Assembly (NCBI GenBank): GCA_017795045.1
Contig: CP051244.1
Coordinates: forward strand, 1,952,579 to 2,016,578
Source of the DNA: Allomuricauda sp.
GTDB taxonomy: Bacteria > Bacteroidota > Bacteroidia > Flavobacteriales > Flavobacteriaceae
DNA: 64,000 nt
Direction: 5' to 3'
The notes under the pieces were generated by a model. The model searched no databases and was not told the origin of the DNA. It saw nothing but the letters and a program-made list of their open reading frames with translations. Each line of letters starts with the position of its first letter. The stretch's first letter is position 1. A program made the position numbers and the translations under genes. Of this stretch, positions 27,810 to 36,482 are shown in pieces.

Positions 27810-28985
27810 CTAGATTCTTTCCAAAACTATGGCCGATGCACCACCACCTCCATTACAGATGGCGGCCGCACCTAATTTGGCATTGTTCTGTTCAAGGACA
27901 TTGAGCAGTGTTATGGTGATCCGTGCACCGGAACAGCCCAAAGGGTGTCCCAAGGAAACCGCACCGCCGTTGACATTCACATTGGAATCCTGTAGTCCTA
28001 AAATCTTCATATTGGCAAGGCCCACAACCGAAAACGCTTCGTTGAACTCAAAGAAGTCGATATCCTCCAAAGATACCCCTGCACGGTCCAATGCTTTGGG
28101 AAGTGCTTTTGCTGGTGCGGTAGTAAACCATTTGGGTTCTTGGGCCGCGTCGGCATATCCTTTTATGTAGGCCAAGGGTTTCAATCCAAGCTCTTTTGCT
28201 TTATCCTCACTCATCAGCACCACCGCGGCAGCTCCATCATTGATGGTGGAGGCGTTGGCAGCAGTAACCGTGCCCTCTTTGGTAAAGGCAGGTCGCAATG
28301 CCGGTATTTTATCGATTTTTACATTGGTGTATTCCTCATCCTCACTCACCACAATGGGTTTTCCACGGCGTTGCGGGACTTCAACAGGCACTACTTCATT
28401 TTTGAATTTTCCAGCTTTCCACGCCTCTGCAGAACGCTGGTAGGATTGTATGGCAAAGGCGTCTTGGTCCTCTCTACTGAATTCATATTCTGCGGCACAA
28501 GCATCGGCACAGACACCCATGGCATTTTGATCATAGGCATCCACCAAACCATCTTTTTGCATTCCGTCCAGCAGGGTGGCGGGGCCAAATTTCAACCCAT
28601 TGCGCATATAGGCATAATGTGGGATAAGGCTCATATTTTCCATGCCTCCCGCCACTACAATGGAGTTTTCTCCCAATGCAATGGATTGGGCGCCTTGCAT
28701 AATGGCTTTCATTCCAGATGCACATACTTTGTTCACCGTTGTACATGGGACCGTGTCGGGAATACCGGCATAAATGGCGGCCTGTCGGGCAGGAGCCTGA
28801 CCCGTGCCGGCCTGTACTACATTCCCCATTAAAACTTCTTCGACCTTTTCTGGAGAAAGTCCGATTTTGTCCAGTGCCCCTTTAATGGCAACAGCTCCCA
28901 ATTTGGGTGCCGGTATGGTGGACAATGCTCCCATAAAACTTCCTATGGGCGTTCTAACAGCTGAAACGATGACAACTTTGTTCAT
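27810..28985 (-). CDS. acetyl-CoA C-acyltransferase (thiolase)
   Basis: This thiolase condenses two acetyl-CoA to acetoacetyl-CoA or cleaves 3-ketoacyl-CoA. The 391-residue protein has normal length and the complete catalytic set: nucleophilic Cys in NKVCASGMKA (near 88), His in SLGHPLGCSG (near 348), and the second Cys in AICNGGGGASA (near 380). The sequence is nearest to biosynthetic (AtoB/PhaA-like) thiolases. It starts 111 bases from the divergent HD-phosphohydrolase gene and ends 20 bases before the NlpC/P60 gene. Confidence 0.93.
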   Translation of the reverse strand: MNKVVIVSAVRTPIGSFMGALSTIPAPKLGAVAIKGALDKIGLSPEKVEEVLMGNVVQAGTGQAPARQAAIYAGIPDTVPCTTVNKVCASGMKAIMQGAQSIALGENSIVVAGGMENMSLIPHYAYMRNGLKFGPATLLDGMQKDGLVDAYDQNAMGVCADACAAEYEFSREDQDAFAIQSYQRSAEAWKAGKFKNEVVPVEVPQRRGKPIVVSEDEEYTNVKIDKIPALRPAFTKEGTVTAANASTINDGAAAVVLMSEDKAKELGLKPLAYIKGYADAAQEPKWFTTAPAKALPKALDRAGVSLEDIDFFEFNEAFSVVGLANMKILGLQDSNVNVNGGAVSLGHPLGCSGARITITLLNVLEQNNAKLGAAAICNGGGGASAIVLERI

Positions 28986-29096
28986 ATGTGCATTTTTACG
29001 GTTACGAAAATACTAAAATTAAATCCAAAGGGTAAGACGTGATTGTGCCATACTCCTTAATATATATTTTCTATTTTTGGGATATCAGCATACGAT

Positions 29097-31133
29097 ATGG
29101 GAAAAGCTTTAGACAATGTATATAAACATCAATCACTTGCCTACAAGTATTTTCTCTATCTGATATCTGTAGCCCTCATCGTTTTCTTTTTCCCGAAGGG
29201 CGGAAAATTCAAGTACGAGTTTCAAAAAGGAAAGCCATGGCAGTATGAAAACTTATATGCTCCCATTGATTTTTCCATCCAAAAAAGTGGAGATGAAATA
29301 GCCCAGGAACAGCTCTCCATCCGCAATACCAAAACGGACTATTACAATTTTGATGCATCCATAGTCGCCACGCTAAAGAGCAATGTAAAGAAGGAACTGG
29401 AACAGTTGGCCACTTCCAATGCGTATTCGGCCAGACAGCAACGAAATATGCTCAATTTGGGTATGGCGGTAATCGACAGCATTTATGCCAAGGGTGTTTT
29501 TGAAAATAACCCGGGTTCCAATACTATTGTTTTGGTACGGAACAATGAGGCCATACCCATGGCCCCCAATGATTTTATTGATTTGGAAGGAGCAAAAAGG
29601 CGTGTGTCGTTACAAGTTTCCCGTTCCAATGTGGTGGATAAGGCAGGGTTGGAAAATACGGTTCAATCCCATATAAAGCCCAATCTTTTCTATGATGAAA
29701 CCTTGACGGAAAGCGCCCTGCAACAAGAGCTATCCAAGATATCCTATACAAGGGGGGAAGTGTCGGAGGGGAGATTGATCATTGCCAAGGGCGAAGTGGT
29801 AGAGGCTGAAAACTTTAAGATTCTCAATTCTTTGAAGGAAGAATATGAATCCGAGCTTTGGCAAGGGAACAATTACTATTACATCATGTTGGGCTATACC
29901 ATTTTGGTGGCACTGGTATTGATCATGCTGTTTCTTTTTCTCAAGCGGTATCGGAATGAAATTTTTAAAAACAACAATAAGGTCACCTTTATCTTTTTCA
30001 ACATATTGCTCATGGTGTTGGCCACAACACTCATGGTAAAGAACAATGAGAGTTATGTGTATGGGGTTCCGCTGTGTATCCTACCCTTGGTACTGAAGAA
30101 CTTTTTTGATGCCCGGTTGGGGCTTTTCGTCCATGTGCTTACCGTATTGATCCTTGGTTTTGTGGTACCCAACAGCTTTGAGTATATTTTTCTACAGATC
30201 ATTGCGGGTATTGTTACCATTTTAACGGCCTCAGAACTGTATAAGCGGGCCAATCTCTTTATTTCGGTAGGGCAGATTACCTTGATATACATTATAGGCT
30301 ATTTTGCTTTCCACGCCATCCATGAGGGAAACCTAGAGAACATTGAGTGGATATTGTTCGGGGTATTTGTTCTGAATGGACTTTTGACACTTTTTGCCCA
30401 ACCTTTGATCTATATGTTCGAGAAATTGTTCGGGTTGATATCCGATGTATCCCTGTTGGAACTTTCAGATACCAATTCCAAATTATTGAAGAAACTATCG
30501 GACAAGGCACCGGGAACGTTCCATCATTCATTACAGGTGGCCAACCTTGCCGAAGCCGCCGCAAATGAGATTGGGGCCAATGCCATGTTGGTTCGGGTGG
30601 GAGCCCTGTACCATGATATTGGGAAAATGGAAAAACCGACCTTCTTTACCGAGAATCAGGTCACCAATGTAAATCCACATGATGATCTACCGCCAAGGGA
30701 GAGTGCCAAGATTATAATAGACCACGTGATTCAGGGAATAGAGATTGCGAGAAAGAATAATCTCCCGGATCGGATCATTGATTTTATTAGGACCCATCAT
30801 GGTACCACATTGGTGTACTATTTTTATAAGAAACAACAAGAACTGGAAGCAGAGGTTGATGAAAATGATTTCAGATATCCAGGCCCAATTCCCTTTTCGA
30901 AGGAAACCGCGATCTTGATGATGTCAGATGCAGTTGAAGCCGCGTCCAAAAGCTTAAAGAACCCCACTTTTTTGGTCATAGACGAGTTTGTGGAGAAAAT
31001 TGTGAAGGGGCAGATGCAGGCCAATCAGTTTTTAAATGCCAATATCACCCTAAAGGAAATTGAGATGGTCAAGAAAGTATTGAAGCAAAAACTGACCAAT
31101 ATCTACCATCTAAGGGTCGAGTATCCGGAGTAA
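29097..31133 (+). CDS. 7TM-HD phosphohydrolase (PgpH-like, cyclic-di-AMP phosphodiesterase family)
   Basis: This 678-residue inner-membrane protein has a first membrane segment (about 17-35), a large extracytoplasmic 7TMR-HDED domain (about 36-260), a block of seven membrane helices (about 262-465) and a cytoplasmic HD domain. The HD motif is HDIGK in GALYHDIGKMEKP near 500-515, with further metal ligands in DHVIQGIEIA and RTHHGT. In Firmicutes PgpH hydrolyses cyclic di-AMP; the same architecture suggests that role here but the Bacteroidetes substrate is inferred. A candidate -7 element TATTTTTG lies at 29072-29079. Confidence 0.9.
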   Translation: MGKALDNVYKHQSLAYKYFLYLISVALIVFFFPKGGKFKYEFQKGKPWQYENLYAPIDFSIQKSGDEIAQEQLSIRNTKTDYYNFDASIVATLKSNVKKELEQLATSNAYSARQQRNMLNLGMAVIDSIYAKGVFENNPGSNTIVLVRNNEAIPMAPNDFIDLEGAKRRVSLQVSRSNVVDKAGLENTVQSHIKPNLFYDETLTESALQQELSKISYTRGEVSEGRLIIAKGEVVEAENFKILNSLKEEYESELWQGNNYYYIMLGYTILVALVLIMLFLFLKRYRNEIFKNNNKVTFIFFNILLMVLATTLMVKNNESYVYGVPLCILPLVLKNFFDARLGLFVHVLTVLILGFVVPNSFEYIFLQIIAGIVTILTASELYKRANLFISVGQITLIYIIGYFAFHAIHEGNLENIEWILFGVFVLNGLLTLFAQPLIYMFEKLFGLISDVSLLELSDTNSKLLKKLSDKAPGTFHHSLQVANLAEAAANEIGANAMLVRVGALYHDIGKMEKPTFFTENQVTNVNPHDDLPPRESAKIIIDHVIQGIEIARKNNLPDRIIDFIRTHHGTTLVYYFYKKQQELEAEVDENDFRYPGPIPFSKETAILMMSDAVEAASKSLKNPTFLVIDEFVEKIVKGQMQANQFLNANITLKEIEMVKKVLKQKLTNIYHLRVEYPE

Positions 31134-31175
31134 GGTTCATAAAATCAGTTCCTAATTAAAAAAAACGGAAAATAG

Positions 31176-31206
31176 TTGCGTTCTTTCGGATGAAAAGGTA
31201 CATTTG
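31176..31206 (+). promoter_or_regulatory. promoter of the tRNA-Ser/tRNA-Pro pair
   Basis: TTG at 31176-31178 and a perfect TAnnTTTG element, TACATTTG, at 31199-31206, separated by 20 bases. It lies about 40 bases before the first tRNA and is a clean example of the Bacteroidetes primary-sigma promoter. Confidence 0.7.
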
Positions 31207-31245
31207 CATCCGCATTTTTAAAGTGCAAGTTCATAAGAAGTATTG

Positions 31246-31329
31246 GGAGAGGTGCCGGAGTGGTAACGGAGCAGATTGCTAATCTGTCAGCGCGTAAGTG
31301 CTGCCTGGGTTCGAGTCCCAGTCTCTCCG
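31246..31329 (+). tRNA. tRNA-Ser(GCT)
   Basis: An 84-base gene with acceptor stem GGAGAGG paired to TCTCTCC, discriminator G, a long variable arm as expected for serine, and the T-arm GGTTCGAGTCCC. The anticodon loop TTGCTAA gives GCT. The CCA end is not encoded. Confidence 0.96.
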
Positions 31330-31363
31330 CTTTTTCCTAAGATATTTGGAATTAAATTATGTT

Positions 31364-31438
31364 CGGGGTGTAGCGTAGCCCGGTTATCGCGCCTGCTTTG
31401 GGAGCAGGAGGTCGCAGGTTCGAATCCTGCCACCCCGA
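31364..31438 (+). tRNA. tRNA-Pro(TGG)
   Basis: A 75-base gene with acceptor stem CGGGGTG paired to CACCCCG, discriminator A, anticodon stem CCTGC/GCAGG with loop TTTGGGA giving anticodon TGG, and T-arm GCAGGTTCGAATCCTGC. The CCA end is not encoded. It follows tRNA-Ser after 34 bases and shares its promoter. Confidence 0.96.
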
Positions 31439-31460
31439 CTTAACTTATTTAAGTAAAATC

Positions 31461-31496
31461 AAAACACTGTCAATCATATGATTAACAGTGTTTTTT
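31461..31496 (+). terminator. terminator of the tRNA operon
   Basis: The arms AACACTGT and ACAGTGTT enclose a further palindrome AATCATATGATT, and the hairpin is followed by six T. It lies 23 bases after tRNA-Pro. Confidence 0.75.
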
Positions 31497-31738
31497 GTTT
31501 TTAGGGCAAAACCCCAAATCAATTCAAAACGCACCAAAACGTAATGTTAGGTGTCCTATTTTTATTGGATATCTTCATAGCGCCGGTCAGTAAAGGAATC
31601 AAGTATTATGGTTCAAATCGATCATGGATTTGAACCTCTTGTATTTTACTTTAAATAAAAGTGGGTAGTGACATATTCGTAATTTCACCATACTCACTTT
31701 TTTCTATTCTGAGTGGTATACTATGACCTATTATCTCA
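31497..31738. other. gene-free gap after the tRNA pair; hairpins only
   Basis: No open frame here looks coding. It holds a perfect 10-bp inverted repeat GGTTCAAATC (31610-31619) and GATTTGAACC (31627-31636) with a 7-base loop, and a second imperfect hairpin at 31657-31704 with A and T runs on its two flanks, which probably terminates the serine hydrolase operon arriving on the minus strand. No copy of the tRNA-Pro 3' end and no integrase fragment was seen. Confidence 0.6.
31657..31704 (-). terminator. probable terminator of the MFS-OYE-serine hydrolase operon
   Basis: AAAAGTGGGTA...GTGA on one side pairs with TTCAC...TACTCACTTTTTT on the other, with one G-T pair and a two-base bulge. It lies 35 bases downstream of the serine hydrolase stop and its A/T flanks allow use in either direction. 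Confidence 0.55.
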
Positions 31739-33034
31739 TTAATCTATAGCCTGATAGATCAATGTTTCAAATTCATCGCCTATCCTCCAATAGGGTGACA
31801 AGTACTCTTGGGTGAACAACAATCCTATCAACTTCTCCTTGGGATCTGCCCAATAATGCGTGTTGAAAGCACCGCCCCAACTAAAGGTACCTGTGCTAAA
31901 AGGGGAGAGATAATCATTTTTTTCGGTTTCCAATGCAAACCCCAGGCCGAACTGAAAATCATCGGGTTGAGGGGGATATGGGGATATGGCCATATCAGGC
32001 GTCAACTGATTGGTTAACATAAGTTCTACCGTCATCCTACCGAGTATCCTCTTGTTTTTATAGGTGCCCTTATTCAGGAACATGGAAAGGAAATTGGCAT
32101 AATCGGACACCGTCGTGCTCAAACCGGCTCCACCGGAAAGATAGGTACCCTTTTTTTTAGGGAAATCCACTTCCACACCTTCATATATGGGGTGGTCCAA
32201 TTTTTTCAGTCTACCCTCAATACTTTCATATAGAGCTACCACACGATGGTGTTTCTCCGAGGGTACATGGAAATAGGTATCCTCCATTTCCAGAGGACCA
32301 AATACGCGCTCTCTTAAAAACACATCAAACGGTCTACCTGACCATAACTCCACCAAGTAGCCCAATAGGTCAGTGTTAATGCCGTAGGTGAAGGCCTCTC
32401 CTGGTTGATGTTGCAAGGGCATTTTGCCCAACAATGACATCTTATCCTTTAGGGTCCCGCTCATGGTTCCTATGCCGCTCGGGATATGGTTCTTTTTATA
32501 AATGGCCCACATTGTGGGGTCGCTGAATATGGCAGGATAGGCAATACCCGAGGTATGTCTTAGCAGATCACGAATGATAATCTCCCTTTGTGCCGGGACC
32601 GTGGTGAATGTACTATCGGTAGCATTAAAAGTTGCTAGGACACCTGTCTCCTTGAATGCCGGAATGTATCTGGAAACCGGGTCGTCCAAAAGGAATTCTC
32701 CCTCTTCCCAAAGCATCATAACGGCCAAACTGGTTATCGCTTTGGATTGGGAGGCAATCCTGAAAATGTGATTGGTTTTCATGGGGATTCCATTCTCTTT
32801 ATCGGCATGACCATAGGCTTTGTTGAAAACTGTTTTTCCGTCCCTAATGATCAAGGCCACCGCTCCAGGGATATGTTGCTCTTGGATATGTCTTTCGATA
32901 AGACCATCGATCTTTGAAAGCCGTTCAGTGTCCATACCATGAAGGTTCTGGCCCAAAAGGGTGTTAGGGTTGTACAAAACAAGTAAAAGGGTTAAAATAC
33001 CCCATCTTAGGTATGTGTTTGGCGTTGGGCTCAT
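31739..33034 (-). CDS. exported serine hydrolase (beta-lactamase/class C, esterase-like)
   Basis: This 431-residue protein has a signal peptide (about 1-28) and the class C beta-lactamase fold used by many esterases and peptidases. The nucleophile motif SxxK is SQSK in RIASQSKAITSL (near 94), and the second motif YxN is YGIN near 218. The region WGGAFNTHYWADPKEKLIGLLFTQ near the C-terminus is typical of this esterase-like group rather than of true beta-lactamases. It is the last gene of an operon, starting three bases after the OYE gene, so it probably acts on a compound or ester linked to the other two products. Antibiotic hydrolysis should not be assumed. Confidence 0.87.
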   Translation of the reverse strand: MSPTPNTYLRWGILTLLLVLYNPNTLLGQNLHGMDTERLSKIDGLIERHIQEQHIPGAVALIIRDGKTVFNKAYGHADKENGIPMKTNHIFRIASQSKAITSLAVMMLWEEGEFLLDDPVSRYIPAFKETGVLATFNATDSTFTTVPAQREIIIRDLLRHTSGIAYPAIFSDPTMWAIYKKNHIPSGIGTMSGTLKDKMSLLGKMPLQHQPGEAFTYGINTDLLGYLVELWSGRPFDVFLRERVFGPLEMEDTYFHVPSEKHHRVVALYESIEGRLKKLDHPIYEGVEVDFPKKKGTYLSGGAGLSTTVSDYANFLSMFLNKGTYKNKRILGRMTVELMLTNQLTPDMAISPYPPQPDDFQFGLGFALETEKNDYLSPFSTGTFSWGGAFNTHYWADPKEKLIGLLFTQEYLSPYWRIGDEFETLIYQAID

Positions 33035-33037
33035 AGG

Positions 33038-34189
33038 TTACTTTTTTGATTCTTTATGGTTGATGTGACCGTTCTGTACTACCGTTGGATAGTCGGTGTA
33101 TCCTTTGGCACCGCCACCAAAATACTTGGTTGCATCCCCTTCGGCCAGTGGATGGCCATGGGCCAGTCGAAATGGTAGGTCGGGATTTGCGATGAAGGGC
33201 CTTCCAAACCCGATCATATCAGCCCATCCTTCCCTAATAGCTCTTTCCGCTTTGTACTTATCGTACTTACCAGCGTAGATAAGGCTTCCTGAAAAGGCTT
33301 CCCGCAATTGTTGTTTGAACGCTATGGGCATGCTAGGGGCGTCGTCCCAATCTGCTTCCGCAATATGGATATAGGCAATTCCCAAGTTGTCCAAGAGCTT
33401 TGCAGCGGCCAAATAAGTTTCCTCTGGACAGTCATCGACCGTTCCCTGCAGGGTGGTAAGGGGTGCCAATCGCACTCCGACCCTGTCGGCGCCGATGGCC
33501 TGTGTTACGGTTTCGGTAACTTCCTGGAGAAAACGCAAACGGTTCTCCAAGGAACCTCCATATGCATCGGTCCGAAGGTTCGCTTGAGAATCCAGAAACT
33601 GATTGATCAGGTAGCCATTGGCGCCATGGAGTTCCACTCCGTCAAAACCTGCCCTCATGGCATTTATGGCAGCCTGCGAAAAATCAGTGACCACAGCTTT
33701 GATTTCCGAAGTGGTCAATGCCCTTGGAGGTGAGTGCTGCACCATTTCCCCCACACCGGATTCAGGACCTTTTCCTTTGGGGTCTATAAAGACCTTTACC
33801 CCCTCTGCACTCAGTGCGGAAGAGGATACGGGAGCTTGATGGTCCGGTTGTAAAGAGAAATGGGAAACCCTTCCTACATGCCACAATTGGGCAAATATGG
33901 TACCCTTGTTTTGATGAACGGCGTCGGTCACTTTTTTCCAACCTGCTACCTGTTCGTTACTGTAAATCCCAGGGGTCCATGCATATCCCTGTCCCTGCCT
34001 GCTTATCTGTGTCCCTTCCGAGATGATCAGTCCCGCACTGGCCCGCTGCGCATAATAAGAGGCCATCAGTTCTGTGGGGACATCTCCCTTTCCTGCCCTT
34101 GAGCGTGTCATTGGAGGCATTACAATACGGTTTTTTAATCTAAGGTTCCCCAGAATATGAGGTTCGGATAGTCTGTTTTCTTCTTCCAT
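33038..34189 (-). CDS. alkene reductase, old yellow enzyme family (NemA-like)
   Basis: This FMN-dependent enzyme reduces activated C=C bonds of electrophilic compounds (enals, enones, maleimides, nitro compounds) with NAD(P)H. The 383-residue protein has the complete barrel: LKNRIVMPPMTRSRA near the N-terminus, AQLWHVGRVSH (about 100), the substrate-binding GVELHGANGYLINQFLDS (about 185) and the C-terminal phosphate-binding IGFGRPFIANPDLP. Its place between an MFS exporter and a hydrolase, divergent from a LysR regulator, suggests detoxification of reactive carbonyls or quinones. Confidence 0.92.
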   Translation of the reverse strand: MEEENRLSEPHILGNLRLKNRIVMPPMTRSRAGKGDVPTELMASYYAQRASAGLIISEGTQISRQGQGYAWTPGIYSNEQVAGWKKVTDAVHQNKGTIFAQLWHVGRVSHFSLQPDHQAPVSSSALSAEGVKVFIDPKGKGPESGVGEMVQHSPPRALTTSEIKAVVTDFSQAAINAMRAGFDGVELHGANGYLINQFLDSQANLRTDAYGGSLENRLRFLQEVTETVTQAIGADRVGVRLAPLTTLQGTVDDCPEETYLAAAKLLDNLGIAYIHIAEADWDDAPSMPIAFKQQLREAFSGSLIYAGKYDKYKAERAIREGWADMIGFGRPFIANPDLPFRLAHGHPLAEGDATKYFGGGAKGYTDYPTVVQNGHINHKESKK

Positions 34190-34213
34190 TATAAAGTGCT
34201 TAAATGATGTGTG

Positions 34214-35383
34214 TTAACATTTGGCCATGGCCATCTTTCTGTTTCTTCGAATGAACAACAAGGAAACAATGACCCCGATGATGCCCATTATGGCACCTAC
34301 CCATACAGGGGACGTATAGCCATAACCCAACTCGATCGGTACACCCCCCAGAAAGGCCCCAAGGGCATTGGCTATGTTAAAGCATGAGGGGCCCAAGGAG
34401 GCGACAAGCATTTTGGCGTCACTTTGAACACTGTTGATGAGTTGGACCTGTAGTGGAGGTACGATTGCAAAGGTGGCCGCTCCCGTCAGAAATGTCATAA
34501 GGATGGACATGCCCGTATGCGATGCCGTAAAATAAATAACGAGCATACAGATTACTTGGAATGCCAAGGCAAGAATGATTGTGGTGGAAGGCCCCAATTT
34601 ATCGGACATTTTACCGCCGACGAGGTTGCCAACCACCATGCCAAGACCCGCCAATACCATGATGAAGGGCATATTACTTGGGGCTATACCCGATACTTCG
34701 GTCATTAACGGAGCGATATAGCTGATCCATGCGAAAAGAGCCCCTGGCGCTATGGAAATGATTAGGACCATGAACCAGATGTTGGGTTCCTTGAAAATCC
34801 TGAAATCCCTCCATGGGCTTCCAACAAGTTTTCGGGAAGCCATTTTCGGGACCCAGAGATGGAGTACCAAAACGGTTAGTCCCCCGATTAGGGCAATCAA
34901 CAAAAAGGTATACCGCCAAGAGAAGGCATGACCGATATAGGTCCCGATGGGTACGCCCAGAAGATTGGCAATGGTCAGTCCTGAAAACATAAAGGCCACG
35001 GCCTGGGCTTCTTTTCCCTTATCGGCCAATTGGCTGGCCACCACCGCCCCAACACCAAAAAAGGCCCCATGGGGCAATCCCGAAACGAAGCGGGAAACCA
35101 TCAATGACCCATAAGAGGGTGCTATAATGGAAAGTGCGTTGAAAATGGTAAAGAGTACCATAAGTGCCATCAAGGTCCTATTGGGGGACATTCTGGCCAT
35201 ACCTGTTACAAACAACGGAGCCCCGATAACCACCCCAATGGCATAGGCCGAAATCAAATGGCCTGCCTCGGGAATGTTGATGCCAAGATCTAGGGCGACA
35301 TCCGGCAGCATACCCATCATGGTAAACTCCGCAACCCCTATCCCCAATCCGCCAAGGGCCAATGCAACCAAACTTTTTTTCAT
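34214..35383 (-). CDS. MFS transporter, drug/arabinose-efflux type (AraJ-like)
   Basis: This 389-residue inner-membrane protein shows twelve hydrophobic segments in two groups of six, with the MFS loop signature between segments 2 and 3 present as GMARMSPNRTLM. The family (AraJ/PbuE-like) exports sugars, nucleosides or drugs by proton antiport. It is the first gene of the three-gene operon and diverges from lysR, with 94 bases between starts. The minus-strand -7 element TACTTTTG (35410-35403) fits its promoter. Confidence 0.88.
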   Translation of the reverse strand: MKKSLVALALGGLGIGVAEFTMMGMLPDVALDLGINIPEAGHLISAYAIGVVIGAPLFVTGMARMSPNRTLMALMVLFTIFNALSIIAPSYGSLMVSRFVSGLPHGAFFGVGAVVASQLADKGKEAQAVAFMFSGLTIANLLGVPIGTYIGHAFSWRYTFLLIALIGGLTVLVLHLWVPKMASRKLVGSPWRDFRIFKEPNIWFMVLIISIAPGALFAWISYIAPLMTEVSGIAPSNMPFIMVLAGLGMVVGNLVGGKMSDKLGPSTTIILALAFQVICMLVIYFTASHTGMSILMTFLTGAATFAIVPPLQVQLINSVQSDAKMLVASLGPSCFNIANALGAFLGGVPIELGYGYTSPVWVGAIMGIIGVIVSLLFIRRNRKMAMAKC

Positions 35384-35402
35384 ATCATGATTTTGTTTGG
35401 TA

Positions 35403-35410
35403 CAAAAGTA
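35403..35410 (-). promoter_or_regulatory. -7 element of the MFS operon promoter
   Basis: On the minus strand TACTTTTG matches TAnnTTTG exactly and lies 20 bases before the MFS start codon. No clear -33 TTTG is present at the right distance, which fits a promoter needing an activator. Confidence 0.5.
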
Positions 35411-35422
35411 TTGGGCATAGAA

Positions 35423-35440
35423 ATATTATAAAAATAATAT
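35423..35440. promoter_or_regulatory. candidate LysR operator between divergent promoters
   Basis: A perfect 7-bp inverted repeat ATATTAT-AAAA-ATAATAT lies between the two divergent -7 elements. It fits the interrupted-dyad AT-rich form (T-N11-A) bound by LysR-type regulators. Confidence 0.6.
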
Positions 35441-35446
35441 AAATCA

Positions 35447-35454
35447 TACCTTTG
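35447..35454 (+). promoter_or_regulatory. -7 element of the lysR promoter
   Basis: TACCTTTG matches TAnnTTTG exactly and lies 23 bases before the lysR start codon. The palindrome at 35423-35440 sits directly upstream where RNA polymerase would contact the -33 region, so autorepression is plausible. Confidence 0.5.
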
Positions 35455-35477
35455 TATAAATATTATAATGATTCACT

Positions 35478-36386
35478 ATGGTCAATCTGGAATGGTTCAG
35501 AACATTTATCGCCATCTATGAGGCGGGTACCCTGACTGGTGCCGCCCAATCGCTGTATGTCTCACAGCCTGGGGTCAGCCTGCACTTGGGGGCTTTGGAG
35601 ACCTATACCGGTTATAAGCTCTTTGATAGGTCCTCCAGAAGAATGGTACCCACGGAAAGGGGCAAGGTGCTGTACAATCATGTGAAGGACGCTATCACAA
35701 AACTTGAGGATGCCGAACAATGTTTTAAGAAAAATGCCCTGAACAATACACCAACGATCAATGTGGGCATGTGCATGGAAACCTTCCAATATACTTTGGA
35801 ACCTTATATCTCTAGCCTTCCTTTTGATATTGTCGTGAAGTTTGTGGAATATACCGAGGCTCTTGCCGATTTGGAGAAGGGTATCCTTGACCTGGTGATA
35901 AGTTCTCAAAAGGGAAGTGAAAAGAACATTGACTACCGCGCATTTTCCAAGGAAAGGATCGTACTGGTGGCCGGAAGGGATACCGATACGTCCGCCTTTG
36001 ACGAAATACTTCCAAGAAAGGATAAAAAAGAACTGCTCCATTGGCTCAAACAACAGATTTGGTATGGAACCACCGGGGACATGGAGCATTTACGTAAGTT
36101 TTGGCAGACCAATTTTAAAAAGCATCCGGATTTTAAGTGCAACTATATCGTTCCCAACAAGACTTCCATCGTACGGTGCCTAAGAAATGCCAGTGGGGTT
36201 TCCGTTCTTCCCGATTTCTTGTGCAGGGAAGAAATGTACAAGGGAAATATAAAGTTGCTATGGGAGGGATTTGATGTCTTGGAGAACACCCTGTACTTCG
36301 CCATGCGCAAGAATACCCTTTATTCTGGTGAGATTGGACATATAGAACGCATTTTTGAGAATAAAATGACGGTTACCGGAGTATAG
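35478..36386 (+). CDS. LysR family transcriptional regulator
   Basis: This 302-residue protein has the N-terminal winged helix-turn-helix of LysR regulators (MVNLEWFRTFIAIYEAGTLTGAAQSLYVSQPGVSLHLGALE, residues 1-41, quoted in part by its key SQPGVS helix) and a C-terminal periplasmic-binding-like effector domain. It is transcribed away from the MFS-OYE-hydrolase operon and most likely controls it through the palindrome at 35423-35440, responding to a small molecule that the operon removes. The effector is unknown. Confidence 0.9.
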   Translation: MVNLEWFRTFIAIYEAGTLTGAAQSLYVSQPGVSLHLGALETYTGYKLFDRSSRRMVPTERGKVLYNHVKDAITKLEDAEQCFKKNALNNTPTINVGMCMETFQYTLEPYISSLPFDIVVKFVEYTEALADLEKGILDLVISSQKGSEKNIDYRAFSKERIVLVAGRDTDTSAFDEILPRKDKKELLHWLKQQIWYGTTGDMEHLRKFWQTNFKKHPDFKCNYIVPNKTSIVRCLRNASGVSVLPDFLCREEMYKGNIKLLWEGFDVLENTLYFAMRKNTLYSGEIGHIERIFENKMTVTGV

Positions 36387-36400
36387 AACATGGATTAAAT

Positions 36401-36420
36401 TATGTAACTTTAGTTGTTAC
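36401..36420. promoter_or_regulatory. TGTTACATA-like inverted pair upstream of the hybrid kinase
   Basis: TATGTAAC at 36401-36408 is the exact reverse complement of GTTACATA, and TGTTAC follows at 36415-36420. These match the element repeated at 39446-39476 and suggest that the kinase/AraC protein also controls its own gene. Confidence 0.4.
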
Positions 36421-36482
36421 CACACTATCCAGCCCCCCGGTTAAAATATTGTACTATTGGTTGTCCTAAGCTTTAGTTTGAG

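Noticed and set aside
31364..31640. Possible attachment-site duplication of the tRNA-Pro 3' end in the following gap
   Set aside because: No second copy of the last 15-20 bases of the tRNA was found downstream in the window, and no integrase gene is present; only a T-loop-like 10-bp hairpin arm remains, which is too short.
31739..33034. Beta-lactamase resistance gene
   Set aside because: The SxxK and YxN motifs are shared with esterases and peptidases of the class C fold, and the operon context is electrophile or xenobiotic handling, not antibiotic resistance.
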